Assembly: GCA_003558435.1 (NCBI GenBank)
Contig: PWLR01000228.1
Location: 1-40,983 of the forward strand
Source: Nitriliruptoraceae bacterium
GTDB lineage: Bacteria; Actinomycetota; Nitriliruptoria; Nitriliruptorales; Nitriliruptoraceae
Length of the DNA: 40,983 nt
Reading direction: 5' to 3'
Positions 23,496 through 32,651 of the stretch are shown piece after piece (within the stretch, counting starts at the first letter, position 1; the number at the start of each line of letters is the position of its first letter). A program made the translations under genes and the position numbers. The notes under the pieces were generated by a model. It saw only the letters and a program-made list of their open reading frames with translations. It was not told where the DNA came from and did no database searches.

Positions 23496-25730
23496 TCAGT
23501 GGAGCGCCTCGGCCGCCATCGTGTCCACGATGGGACGCAGGTCCAACCATTTCTGGTCGGCCGGCCGACGGGCTCCGTCGGGATCGAGCAGCCCCGGGAA
23601 GTCCTCGAGCGGCGTGAACACCACCTGACCGGCGATCAGTCCGCACATCGCGCTGGTCGAACGACCGGCACCACCGTGCTCCACGAGGAACTCGATGCAG
23701 CGTGCCGCCAGGCGCGTGGCCTGGATGCGGTCGAACGGTGAGGGGTCACCGCCCTGCTGCAGGTGACCGAGGATCGCCTGTCGCGCGTCGAACGCGCCAC
23801 CGCCCTCCTTCTCGAACAGCGCCCACAGGAACGGCGTCGTGTAGACCCGATCCGCATGCTCGGCCCGCACGAGCAGGCCGATGCGCTGACCGGCACGGAA
23901 GCCCGCGGTCAACTGCATGACGTCATGGCGCAGCTGGTCGAGCGTGATCCCCTCCTCCGGGAGGTAGGTCCGCTCGGCGCCGGTCGCGAGCGCGGCGCTC
24001 AACGCGAGGTACCCCGAGTCCTTGCCCATCACCTCGACGACGAACACGCGCTGCTGCGCACCGCCGGACTGCTTGATCTTGTCGATGTTGGTGGTGATGC
24101 TGTTGAGGGCCGTGTCCGCTCCGACGGTGATCTCCGTCGCGGGCAGATCGTTACTGATGGTGGCGGGCAGACAGACGATCGGGATGTCGAACGCCGGGTG
24201 GATGTTCCGGGCGGTGTGCAGCAGATGGGCGCTCTCGTAACCGTCGAACCCACCGATCATCAGCAGGCCGTCGATACCGTTGGCCTCCAGTTGCGCGGCG
24301 ATCGCCCCGAGGTCCGCGGCTTTCGGCACGGTCCGGCTCGTACCGAACTCCGCACCGCCGTGCGAGACCCAGCCACTCACCGACATCCACTCGAGTTCCT
24401 CGATGCGGCCTTCCTGCAGCCCCGGGAAGCCGCCGCTGACCGCCAGCACGGTGTGCCCACCGTCAACGGCCATCCGCAGCGCCGCACGCACCGCGGTGTT
24501 CATCCCCGGCGACGGACCACCCCCGTGGAGCAGCGCCAGGCGGAGGGTCCGTCGACCGTTGGCCTCACGGCTCGGTTGGGCGCGCACGAGCGTCTTGAGC
24601 GTCTCGAACGACTCGATGAAGCTGCCGCCACGCGATCGCATGGCCTGGTCGTAGTCGCGCGCCGCGATGTGCTCGGCCACCGCCTGGGTCTTGATGACCG
24701 AGTCCATGAGCGGCGAACTCGTGACCCGGTTGTCCCTGATCCCGATGAGCTTGGGCTCCTCGTCGGGGCCGAGTCGCACCAGTTCGTGCACGGCGTGGTA
24801 CCCGCACTCGGTGCTCAGGTTCCGGTCGAAGGCCGAGGGCGCACCACCGCGTTGGACGTGGCCGAGGATGGTCACGCGGGTGTCCTCGCCGAGCCCCCGG
24901 CTCAGCACGTCCTGGACTTCGCTCGACGTGATCCGCTCCCCGTACCGGTCCTGTGCCCCCTCGGCCACGATCACGAGGTTCTGTCGACGTCCGATGCGTC
25001 GACCGGCCATCACCGTCTCACAGACCAGCGTCTGCCAGTCGTCGACCTCGGGCGGATGCTCCGGGATGAAGACCCAGTTCGCTCCGGTCGCGAGCCCCGC
25101 CATCAACGCGAGGTAGCCGCAGTTGCGCCCCATCACCTCGATGACGAACGATCGCTGGTGGCTCGCCGCCGTGGAGTGGATCGCGTCGACCGCCTCCGTG
25201 ATCCGGTGCAGCGCCGTGTCCGCGCCCACGGTCATGTCGGTGCCGAACATGTCGTTGTCGATCGACCCCACGATCCCCACCAGCCGCAGATGGGGGTGCC
25301 TGTCGGCCAGTGCACGATCGACCTGCCCTGCCTCGACCAGTTCGTCGAGCAACTCGGGCCACTCCGAACGGAACAGGTTCGCCCCCGTCAGGCTCCCGTC
25401 CCCACCGATGACCACGAGTGCATCGATGCCCCGTTCGAGCAGGTTGGCCGCCGCCCGTCGCCGCCCGTCCCGCGTGCGGAATGCGGGCGAACGCGCCGTG
25501 CCGATGACCGTCCCGCCACGCTGCAGGATGCCACCCACCTGCACCGAGGTGGCGGGTTGGATCGCCGGCCCTCCGTCCGTCATGCCGAGGTAGCCCTCGT
25601 GGATCACGTACGCCTGGATGTCGAGGGCGAGGGCCGTACGGACCACCGCCCGGACCGCGGCGTTCATCCCCGGCGCATCACCACCGCTGGTGAGCACGGC
25701 GATGCTGTCGGGGCGGGTCGGCTGCTCCAC
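23496..25730 (-). CDS. Tandem-domain 6-phosphofructokinase (eukaryotic-type architecture)
   Basis: This enzyme of about 744 residues has two consecutive PFK domains. The N-half has the full active site: TSGGDAPGMN, GGDGS (residues 109-113; Gly typical of ATP-using forms), GSIDND (catalytic Asp, 155-160), EVMGRNCGY, VAEGA and LGHVQRGG. The C-half keeps the fold (GGGPSPGMN, EVMGKDSGY, LGHLQQGG) but has ATISND in place of TIDND and GGFDGY in place of GGDGS, so it should be non-catalytic and probably binds allosteric effectors. This matches eukaryotic PFK-1. It phosphorylates fructose 6-phosphate in glycolysis. Start: GTG 25730 with GAGGAG 11 bases upstream; GTG 25757 is an alternative. Confidence 0.88.
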   Translation of the reverse strand: MEQPTRPDSIAVLTSGGDAPGMNAAVRAVVRTALALDIQAYVIHEGYLGMTDGGPAIQPATSVQVGGILQRGGTVIGTARSPAFRTRDGRRRAAANLLERGIDALVVIGGDGSLTGANLFRSEWPELLDELVEAGQVDRALADRHPHLRLVGIVGSIDNDMFGTDMTVGADTALHRITEAVDAIHSTAASHQRSFVIEVMGRNCGYLALMAGLATGANWVFIPEHPPEVDDWQTLVCETVMAGRRIGRRQNLVIVAEGAQDRYGERITSSEVQDVLSRGLGEDTRVTILGHVQRGGAPSAFDRNLSTECGYHAVHELVRLGPDEEPKLIGIRDNRVTSSPLMDSVIKTQAVAEHIAARDYDQAMRSRGGSFIESFETLKTLVRAQPSREANGRRTLRLALLHGGGPSPGMNTAVRAALRMAVDGGHTVLAVSGGFPGLQEGRIEELEWMSVSGWVSHGGAEFGTSRTVPKAADLGAIAAQLEANGIDGLLMIGGFDGYESAHLLHTARNIHPAFDIPIVCLPATISNDLPATEITVGADTALNSITTNIDKIKQSGGAQQRVFVVEVMGKDSGYLALSAALATGAERTYLPEEGITLDQLRHDVMQLTAGFRAGQRIGLLVRAEHADRVYTTPFLWALFEKEGGGAFDARQAILGHLQQGGDPSPFDRIQATRLAARCIEFLVEHGGAGRSTSAMCGLIAGQVVFTPLEDFPGLLDPDGARRPADQKWLDLRPIVDTMAAEALH

Positions 25731-26073
25731 GGTGGCTCGGTCTCCTCGATCGGACACGGGTCGGCTCGGCACGGACCGGGTCGTATGCGTCCTTACCCGT
25801 CCGTGACCGAACTGGCAAGACGACGACCGTCACTGCGCACGGAGCGACGAGTGACGCACGGATATCCCGATCATCCCGCAACCTGTGCGCAACCTGACGG
25901 AGACGACGTTGATACGGCGGAGCGCTCGGGTCCGAGGGTTCGGCCTCGCCGGCCGCCCCGCATAGCATCGCGGCCCGAACCGGACGAGCGCACGAGGTGG
26001 AGCGGCCGGGCACATCGCCCGCCGCCGACGGACGAGTCGGGTCGAGCACGATCCGAGGAACCAGGATGTTTGG
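25731..26073. other. Divergent intergenic region, PFK / BMP operon
   Basis: No gene is supported here. On the plus strand a direct repeat CGCAACCTG occurs at 25877-25885 and 25888-25896 (11-bp period, one helical turn). A good -35-like TTGATA follows at 25909-25914, but no -10-like sequence lies at normal spacing. Together these look like an activator-dependent promoter for the BMP operon. A three-codon ORF (ATG TTT GGA TGA, 26066-26077) overlaps the BMP start codon. Confidence 0.4.
25790..25818 (-). promoter_or_regulatory. Candidate promoter for phosphofructokinase gene
   Basis: On the minus strand TTGCCA (complement of 25813-25818) and TAAGGA (25790-25795) are separated by 17 bp. Transcription would start about 50 bp before the chosen GTG. 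The -10 match is weak. Confidence 0.3.
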
Positions 26074-27261
26074 ATGAAGTTACGACGCAGCCTGCTCCCA
26101 CTGGTGGTGGCGGCTCTGATCGCGGCCGCGTGCGGGGGCGAGGACCCCGCCGCGCCCGTCGGTGACGAGACCGACGACCCGGCAGCGGCCGAGGAGACCG
26201 ACGGGACCGAGGACGGGGAGGCCGACGCCGAGGCGGACGGAACCGAGCCCGAGGGCGACGACGACGTGCTGCGTGTCGCGTTCGTGTACGTGGGGCCGGT
26301 CGGTGACGCCGGGTGGACCTTCCGCCACGACGTCGGCCGCCAGGATCTCGAGGACGCGCTCGGCGATCGCGTCGAGACCACCTTCCTCGAGAACGTCCCG
26401 GAGGGTGCCGAGAGCGAGCGGGTCTTCGAGGACCTGGCGCGCCAGGGCAACGACCTGATCTTCGGCACCAGTTTCGGCTACGGCGACCAGATGGTCGCGG
26501 TCAGCGAGCAGTACCCGGACGTCGTGTTCGAACACGCCACCGGCTACCAGACCACCGACAACCTCGGCACCTACTTCGGCGCGGTCGAGGAGTCCCGCTA
26601 CCTCGAGGGCATGGCCGCCGGGGCAGCGACCGAGTCGAACCAGATCGGCTACGTGGCGGCCTTCCCGATCCCGGAGGTGGTGCGCGGCATCAACGCCTAC
26701 ACCCTCGGGGCACGCGAGGTGAACCCGGACGCCACCGTCCAGGTCATCTGGACCTCGACCTGGTACGACCCTGAGGTCGAGGGTCAGGCGGCGGAGAGCC
26801 TGCTCGACGCCGGCGCGGACGTCATCGGCATGCACCAGGACTCGCCCGCTCCGGGCCAGGCCGCCGAAGCCGCGGACGCCTACTGGACCGGCTACCACTC
26901 CGACATGGAGGAGTTCGCCCCGAACGCCTGGCTGACCGCCAGCGTCTGGGACTGGGGCCCGTACTACATCTCGACCGCGGAATCGGTTCTCGACGGCAGC
27001 TGGGAGTCGCGCGAGTACTACGGCGACATGGCGGACGGGATCTTCGACGTCGCCCCGTTCGGGCCGTCGGTGGCTGACGAGACCCAGAGCGAGATCGAGG
27101 CCCGGCGCCAGGAGATCCTCGCCGGCGACTTCGCTCCCTTCACGGGACCGATCGCCGACCAGGACGGTGACGAGCGTGTCGCCGACGGCGAATCGATGGA
27201 CCTCGGGGCCCTGCTGTCCTTCGACTGGTTCGTCGAGGGCGTCGTCGGTCAGATCGAGTAA
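26074..27261 (+). CDS. BMP family ABC transporter substrate-binding lipoprotein
   Basis: This 395-residue lipoprotein has lipobox IAAAC (Cys20) and then an acidic linker of about 45 residues (many Asp and Glu). The BMP/PnrA domain begins at LRVAFVYVGPVGDAGWTFRHDVGRQDLE, with typical segments LARQGNDLIFGTSFGYGD, YFGAVEESRYLEGMAAGAATESNQIGYVAAFPIPEVVRGINAYTLGAREVNPDATVQVIWTSTWYDP and GADVIGMHQDSP. Relatives bind purine nucleosides (PnrA, BmpD) or related bases for uptake. It is the first gene of a four-gene importer operon. The ribosome binding site GAGGA serves a three-codon ORF whose stop overlaps this ATG. Confidence 0.9.
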   Translation: MKLRRSLLPLVVAALIAAACGGEDPAAPVGDETDDPAAAEETDGTEDGEADAEADGTEPEGDDDVLRVAFVYVGPVGDAGWTFRHDVGRQDLEDALGDRVETTFLENVPEGAESERVFEDLARQGNDLIFGTSFGYGDQMVAVSEQYPDVVFEHATGYQTTDNLGTYFGAVEESRYLEGMAAGAATESNQIGYVAAFPIPEVVRGINAYTLGAREVNPDATVQVIWTSTWYDPEVEGQAAESLLDAGADVIGMHQDSPAPGQAAEAADAYWTGYHSDMEEFAPNAWLTASVWDWGPYYISTAESVLDGSWESREYYGDMADGIFDVAPFGPSVADETQSEIEARRQEILAGDFAPFTGPIADQDGDERVADGESMDLGALLSFDWFVEGVVGQIE

Positions 27262-27282
27262 CCGCTGATCGGCTCCACACCC

Positions 27283-28884
27283 ATGTCGGACATGTCGGAC
27301 ATCCCCGACGCCACCGCACCGCCGGCACTCGAGGCGGTCGGGGTCACCAAGGTCTTCCCCGGCGTGATCGCCAACGCCGGGGTCGACCTGGCCCTGCGCC
27401 GTGGCGAGGTCCATGCGCTGCTCGGCGAGAACGGGGCCGGCAAGTCGACCCTGGCCTCGATCCTCACCGGCCTGTACCGGCCGGATGCGGGCGAGCTGCG
27501 CATGGACGGCGCCCCCGTCACGCTGAAGACCCCGCGTGACGGGCTCGAGCGTGGGATCGGGATGGTCCACCAGCACTTCCGACTGGTCGAGCGCTTCACC
27601 GTCACCGAGAACATCGCGCTCGGGGACAAGCGGTTGCCCTGGCGATGGTCGGCCGCGAAGGTGCGTACCGAGGTCGAACAGCTCGCCGGGCGTTACCGGC
27701 TGCCGATCGATCCCGACGCCATCGTCGGCGAACTGTCGGTCGGCGAACGCCAACGCGTGGAGATCGTCAAGGTCCTCTACCGCGGCGCCGAGGTGCTGCT
27801 GCTGGACGAACCGACCGCGGTGCTGACCCCGCAGGAGGCCGACGCGCTGTTCGTCACGATGCGCGCCCTGGCCGACGACGGGCGGGCGGTGGTGTTCATC
27901 AGCCACAAGCTGCGTGAGGTCATGGCCGTCTCGGACGTGGTCACCGTGATGCGCGACGGGGCGGTCGTCGACGACGTGCGTACCGCCGACACCGACCCGG
28001 AGGCGCTCGCCCGGGCGATGGTCGGACGCAGCGTCGATCTCTCGACACGGTGGGCCCGGTCGGCACCCGGCGAGCCCGTGCTGAAGCTCGCCGGTCTACG
28101 ACTCGACGCCGTCGACGGCCGGGGCCGGCTCGAGGACATCGATCTGGAGGTCCGGGCGGGCGAGATCGTCGGTGTCGCGGGCGTCGCGGGCAACGGCCAG
28201 CGTGAACTCGCGGAGACGATCGCGGGACTGCGCCGGCCCGACGGTGGGACGGTGCAGGTCCTGCACCGCGACATCACCGGGGTACGACCCTCCCAGGCCC
28301 GGATGGCGGGGCTCGCCTACGTCCCCGAGGACCGGCTCGGGACCGGCCTCGCACCCAGCCTGTCGGTCACCGAGAACCTCCAACTCACCCGTTCCCTGCC
28401 GTTCCTGATCGATCGCCGCGGTGGGCTCGCGCACGCGACCGAGGTCATCGAGCGGTTCGACGTGCGCACCACCGGACCCGGCGCGGCGGTCGGCACCATG
28501 TCGGGCGGCAACGCACAGAAGGTCCTGTTGGCGCGCGAACTCGACGTACGCGATGGCCTGACCCGGGCGATCGTGGTGGCCGCGCCGACCCGCGGGTTGG
28601 ACGTGGGGGCCACCGAGTTCGTGCGTGACCTGCTCGACGCCCGGCGGGCGGACGGTTGCGCGATCCTGCTGATCTCCGAGGACCTCGACGAGGTCCGTGC
28701 GCTGTCGGATCGCATCGTGGTGCTCTCCGAGGGGCGGATCGTGCTGCGCCGGGAGGCGGCGGACGCCGAGGTGACCGAGCTCGGGTTGGCGATGGCCGGG
28801 CAGGCGACGCCGAACGACGCACCCGACGAGCCGTCCCAGGGACCCTCCGGTGGCCCGTACCACGAGCCTGGGGGGCCTCGATGA
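27283..28884 (+). CDS. Nucleoside-type ABC transporter ATP-binding protein (two NBDs)
   Basis: This 533-residue protein contains two fused ABC ATPase domains. NBD1 has GENGAGKST, LSVGERQRVEI, LLLDEPTAVLTPQE and ISHK. NBD2 has the degenerate Walker A GVAGNGQREL typical of this group, then MSGGNAQKVLLARELD and APTRGLDVGA. The layout matches YufO/NupA-type (RbsA-like) ATPases that energise BMP-dependent nucleoside import. It begins 21 bp after the binding-protein gene; ATG 27283 or ATG 27292 may be used (the sequence repeats ATGTCGGAC). The stop overlaps the next start (ATGA). Confidence 0.92.
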   Translation: MSDMSDIPDATAPPALEAVGVTKVFPGVIANAGVDLALRRGEVHALLGENGAGKSTLASILTGLYRPDAGELRMDGAPVTLKTPRDGLERGIGMVHQHFRLVERFTVTENIALGDKRLPWRWSAAKVRTEVEQLAGRYRLPIDPDAIVGELSVGERQRVEIVKVLYRGAEVLLLDEPTAVLTPQEADALFVTMRALADDGRAVVFISHKLREVMAVSDVVTVMRDGAVVDDVRTADTDPEALARAMVGRSVDLSTRWARSAPGEPVLKLAGLRLDAVDGRGRLEDIDLEVRAGEIVGVAGVAGNGQRELAETIAGLRRPDGGTVQVLHRDITGVRPSQARMAGLAYVPEDRLGTGLAPSLSVTENLQLTRSLPFLIDRRGGLAHATEVIERFDVRTTGPGAAVGTMSGGNAQKVLLARELDVRDGLTRAIVVAAPTRGLDVGATEFVRDLLDARRADGCAILLISEDLDEVRALSDRIVVLSEGRIVLRREAADAEVTELGLAMAGQATPNDAPDEPSQGPSGGPYHEPGGPR

Positions 28885-30056
28885 CCAGCTGGTTCGGACG
28901 CCTCCGGCTGGAGAAGCGGAACGCGCCGGGCACCGGCGTGCTGCTGCTCGTGCCGCTGGTGTCGGTCGTGGCGGCCCTGCTGTTCGGGGCCGTCTTCCTG
29001 TCGCTGATCGGTCTCGCGCCGGTGGCGGTCTACCGGGAGATGCTGCGGGTCTCCTACACCACCGGCTACGGCATCGCCGACACGTTGGTGAGCGCGACCC
29101 CGCTGATCCTCACCGGGTTGGCCGCCGCCATCGCGTTCCGGTTCAAGCTCTACAACATCGGGGGCGAGGGTCAGCTCTACGTGGGTGCGATCGCGGCCTC
29201 CGGGGCGGCCCTCGCGTTCGGCGACAGGCTCACGGGCCCGGCCGCGATCCTGCTCGTGATCGTGGCCGGCGCGCTGGGCGGAGCGGTGTGGATCGCGGTT
29301 CCGGCGCTGGCCAAGGCGTGGCTCGGCACCAGTGAGATCATCACCTCGTTGTTGCTCAACTACGTGGCGCTGTTCCTCATGCAGTACCTGATCTTCGGGG
29401 CGAGGACCTTCTGGCGCGACCCGGAGTCCGCGACCTTCCCGCAGGGCGCCCGGATCCCCGATGCCACGCGCCTGCCGACCTTGGGGACCACGCGTGTCAA
29501 CCTCGGCCTGGTCGTCGCCGTCCTGGCCGCGGTCGTGCTCTATCTGTTGCTGACCCGGACCCGCATCGGCTACCGCTGGCGGGTCTTCGGGGACGCGCCG
29601 GCCGCGGCCCGCTACGCCGGTATCCCCTCGCGACAGGTCATCGTGGTGGTGCTGCTGCTCTCCGGCGCGCTCGCAGGTCTGGCCGGCGCGACGGAGGTCG
29701 CGGGCCGGGCCGGACGCCTCGATCCCACCGGACTGGCACTCAACATCGGTTACAACGGCATCATCGTGGCCGCGCTGGCCCGCTACAACCCGCTCGCGGT
29801 GATCCCGGTCGGCCTGCTGCTCGGCGGGGTGCTCAACGCCGGCCCGGCGCTGCAGACCCTGCCCGGCGCGCGGGTCCCCGTGGCGATCTCGACCATGTTG
29901 ACCGGCGCGATCCTGCTGTTCGCGTTGGCCGGCGAGTTGTTCGTGCGCTACCGCATCCGGATGCGCGATCCCGCGGACGTCGAGGAACTGGCGGAGCAGG
30001 CGACCACCGCCGTCGCCTCGCCCAGGGCCGGGACCGGCCCGGAGGCCGAGGCATGA
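28881..30056 (+). CDS. ABC transporter permease (nucleoside importer, subunit 1)
   Basis: A 391-residue BPD_transp_2-type permease with about nine or ten hydrophobic segments. Family landmarks include ATPLILTGLAAAIAFRFKLYNIGGEGQLYVGAIAA, LGTSEIITSLLLNYVA, RVFGDAPAAARYAGI, and GYNGIIVAALARYNPLAVIPVGLLLGGVLNAG. It resembles YufP/NupB subunits and pairs with the next gene product to form the channel. Start and stop overlap both neighbours (ATGA at each end), so the operon is tightly coupled. The C-terminal tail is acidic and cytoplasmic. Confidence 0.92.
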   Translation: MTSWFGRLRLEKRNAPGTGVLLLVPLVSVVAALLFGAVFLSLIGLAPVAVYREMLRVSYTTGYGIADTLVSATPLILTGLAAAIAFRFKLYNIGGEGQLYVGAIAASGAALAFGDRLTGPAAILLVIVAGALGGAVWIAVPALAKAWLGTSEIITSLLLNYVALFLMQYLIFGARTFWRDPESATFPQGARIPDATRLPTLGTTRVNLGLVVAVLAAVVLYLLLTRTRIGYRWRVFGDAPAAARYAGIPSRQVIVVVLLLSGALAGLAGATEVAGRAGRLDPTGLALNIGYNGIIVAALARYNPLAVIPVGLLLGGVLNAGPALQTLPGARVPVAISTMLTGAILLFALAGELFVRYRIRMRDPADVEELAEQATTAVASPRAGTGPEAEA

Positions 30057-30991
30057 ACGAGACCGTGCTCGTGCTCACCCTGGCGGCCGCGGTGTCCGCC
30101 GGGACCCCGCTGGCGTTGGCGGCGCTCGGTGCGCTGCTGAGCGAGCGGGCCGGGGTGCTCAACCTCGGCATCGAAGGGATCATGCTCGTCGGTGCGGTGA
30201 CCGCGTTCCTGGCCGCGGACGCCTCCGGCCGGCCGCTCGTCGGTCTCGCGGCCGGTGTGCTGGCCGGGGCGGCGTTCACCTCCCTCCATGCCTTCCTGTC
30301 GGTCACCATGCGCGCGAACCAGATCGTCTCCGGCCTGGCGTTGGTCATCTTCGGTACCGGCATCGCGACCTTCCTGGGCCAGTCCATCGAGGGCCGGCCC
30401 CTGGCCGCGCGGTTGCCGCGGACCTCGATCGTCGGACTCGCCGACATCCCGGTGCTCGGTCGGGTGTTGTTCTCGCAGGATGTCGTGGTGTACGGCACGT
30501 GGGTGGTGATCGTGCTGGCCGCCCTCTACCTGACCCGGACACGCACGGGCCTGGCCCTGCGGTCGGTCGGGGAGTCCCCCGCGACCGCGGACGCCGTGGG
30601 GATCCGGGTCGCCGCGATGCGCTACGCCCACGTGATCATCGGCGGTGGGTTCGCGGGCGCCGGGGGGGCCTACGTCATCCTCGCCCGCGTCCCGGCCTGG
30701 GCCCAGGCCGGGACCACCAACGGCATCGGGTGGATCGCGATCGCCCTGGTGGTGTTCGCCTCGTGGCGCCCGCTCCGGGCCCTGGCCGGCGCCTACCTGT
30801 TCGGCGCGGCCCTACGCGCCAACTTCGCGCTGCAGGCGGCCGGCATCACCGCGGTCCCCGCGGAGTTCCTCGCCATGCTGCCCTACGTGCTGACCATCGT
30901 GGTGCTGATGGTGCTGTCGGCCACCGACACCCGGAGTCGCCTGGGAGCGCCCGCGGCGCTCGGCGCGCCGTTCGTGCGCGACGAACGCTGA
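30053..30991 (+). CDS. ABC transporter permease (nucleoside importer, subunit 2)
   Basis: A 312-residue permease with about eight or nine hydrophobic segments, resembling YufQ/NupC subunits. Landmarks: LAALGALLSERAGVLNLGIEGIMLVGAVTAF, TMRANQIVSGLALVIFGTGIATFLGQ, ALRSVGESPATADAVGI, GGGFAGAGGAYVIL, and the C-terminal LAMLPYVLTIVVLMVLS. It starts in the stop codon of subunit 1. It is the last gene of the operon; its stop is only 4 bp from the stop of the convergent symporter gene, leaving no room for a separate terminator. Confidence 0.92.
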   Translation: MNETVLVLTLAAAVSAGTPLALAALGALLSERAGVLNLGIEGIMLVGAVTAFLAADASGRPLVGLAAGVLAGAAFTSLHAFLSVTMRANQIVSGLALVIFGTGIATFLGQSIEGRPLAARLPRTSIVGLADIPVLGRVLFSQDVVVYGTWVVIVLAALYLTRTRTGLALRSVGESPATADAVGIRVAAMRYAHVIIGGGFAGAGGAYVILARVPAWAQAGTTNGIGWIAIALVVFASWRPLRALAGAYLFGAALRANFALQAAGITAVPAEFLAMLPYVLTIVVLMVLSATDTRSRLGAPAALGAPFVRDER

Positions 30992-30995
30992 ACGC

Positions 30996-32513
30996 TCAAC
31001 CGGGTGCCGGGCCGCCGGCACCCGATCCCCCACCGCCCGGCCCCACGCTGCCCGGTCCGGCGTCGCGGCCCTGCTCGGGGTCGTCGGCACGTGCGAGCAC
31101 CTCCGGGTCCGGATCCTTGCGCCCGAAGTAGAACACGCCCACCGTGACCGAGAAGATCAGCAGCGCGGACATGGCGATCAGCAGCGGTCCCGCCCCGAAC
31201 TGCGCGATCAGGGGCACCGAGGTCGCCGTGATCAGTCCCCCGCCGAAGAACGGCTCGAACCCGAGCTGCTTGTAGCCGAACGCCTCGTAGGCGGGCGTCT
31301 TGTTGTCGGGATCGGCGACCCGGATCAGGATCAGCCCGGTCGCGGTCACGCCGAGCGATTGCCCCAGGTCCCCGATCCCGCGCTCGAACCAGAACTCGGG
31401 GATGATCCGGCGGGCGAGCACGAGGAAGACCAACACGTTCCAGAGGACCCCCAGCCCCGCCAGCAGCAGGAACGGCACGAAGTTGTCGGCGATGACCTCG
31501 AGCGACAGGGTCGCCAGGGCGGTCACGATGAGCACGTCGAGCGCGATGCCCTGGATGCGCACCATCATCTGTCGGTCGACGATCCCGATCGCGTCGAACC
31601 GGTCCACCACCAGCTGCACGAGGACCCCACCGAGCATCGCCAGCGGGAACAACGGCACGAACTCGAACAGCTCCACGGTGTCGACCCACAGGGCCTGTTC
31701 CAGGGCCTGGAGCCCGGAGAGGATCAGCTGACCGATCAACACCGCGACGGCCACGATCCCGAAGTGGATGGCGAGCGGCTCGATCGACGCGGGCCGCACG
31801 GTCATCATCGCGGCGGGCAGCTGGTGCTCCTTCTCGAACAGGCCGCGCTGCTCGGACAGCGACGCTTGCGCATCCTCCTCCAGCAGGGCCGTCCGCCCGG
31901 TGCGCACGGCCCAGTTGATGATCGCGATGCCGATCACGACCCCCGAGACCACCCCCACGGTCGCCAGCCCGAGGGCGAGGTCGGTGCCCTCCTCGAAGCC
32001 GAGGTCCGCGAACGTGTCACCGAGTCCGGCTGCCGTGCCGTGGCCACCCTCGAACCCGATCTCGATCAGTGCGCCAGCGATCGGGTCGAGCCCGAAGACG
32101 GGGGCCAGGACGAGCAGTCCCAGCAGCAGGCCCACCACGTACTGGCCGCTGCTCATGGTCACCCCGAGGGCCAGCTGGGGACCGGCCAGCTGTGCGGCGT
32201 CCTTCGGTTTGGGGATGCGCGAGCCGAGGAACAGCGTGGCGAACACCACGGAGATCAGGAGCCCCGGTAGCTCACTCCACACATCGAGGACGGGTTCGCC
32301 GAACAGCCCGCCCTCGGCGAACTGTTCCCATCCGATCGCGTCCGCGAGCCAGCCGAACAGGTCCGGCCCGAAGAGCAGCGCGAGCCCGCCGCCGATGATG
32401 GAGCTCGGGAGGAAGAGCTTCTGCGCCAGCCGGGAGCGGATCCGGATGAGCTTGCTGACGACCAGGATCACGCCGGCCAGCAGCAGGGCCAGTCCGATGG
32501 TGTCGGCCTCCAT
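30996..32513 (-). CDS. gltS: Sodium/glutamate symporter family protein (GltS-like)
   Basis: A 505-residue membrane protein with about twelve hydrophobic segments in two inverted halves. The ESS/GltS landmarks are LFLPSSIIGGGLALLFGP, IEIGFEGGHGTAAG in the first half, and FERGIGDLGQSLGVTATGLILIRVADP in the second. It should take up glutamate or another dicarboxylate-like amino acid with sodium. It is somewhat longer than E. coli GltS, with a Gly/Pro-rich C-terminal tail of about 40 residues. ATG 32513 has GAGGAG seven bases upstream. A decayed partial copy of a related gene lies just upstream on the same strand. Confidence 0.85.
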   Translation of the reverse strand: MEADTIGLALLLAGVILVVSKLIRIRSRLAQKLFLPSSIIGGGLALLFGPDLFGWLADAIGWEQFAEGGLFGEPVLDVWSELPGLLISVVFATLFLGSRIPKPKDAAQLAGPQLALGVTMSSGQYVVGLLLGLLVLAPVFGLDPIAGALIEIGFEGGHGTAAGLGDTFADLGFEEGTDLALGLATVGVVSGVVIGIAIINWAVRTGRTALLEEDAQASLSEQRGLFEKEHQLPAAMMTVRPASIEPLAIHFGIVAVAVLIGQLILSGLQALEQALWVDTVELFEFVPLFPLAMLGGVLVQLVVDRFDAIGIVDRQMMVRIQGIALDVLIVTALATLSLEVIADNFVPFLLLAGLGVLWNVLVFLVLARRIIPEFWFERGIGDLGQSLGVTATGLILIRVADPDNKTPAYEAFGYKQLGFEPFFGGGLITATSVPLIAQFGAGPLLIAMSALLIFSVTVGVFYFGRKDPDPEVLARADDPEQGRDAGPGSVGPGGGGSGAGGPAPG

Positions 32514-32550
32514 GCGGCATCTCCTCGTGGGCTCGTCGACGTCGTCACCG

Positions 32551-32572
32551 GCCTCCGCCGTGAGGCGGAGGC
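32551..32572. other. Perfect hairpin in gltS 5' region
   Basis: GCCTCCGCC (32551-32559) and GGCGGAGGC (32564-32572) form a 9-bp stem with a 4-base loop, about 40-60 bp upstream of the symporter start on its coding strand. It may be a leader hairpin, an operator, or the terminator left from the decayed upstream copy. Confidence 0.45.
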
Positions 32573-32651
32573 GAAACGGATGACTCTACGAGGGGTCGGG
32601 GCCCAGACCACAGGGCCCTCTGGACGCCCGTCCGTCCGACCACGGCGGGAT

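Noticed and set aside
23763-26165. 800-codon plus-strand frame antisense to the phosphofructokinase gene
   Set aside because: Shadow frame; the minus strand encodes two complete PFK domains.
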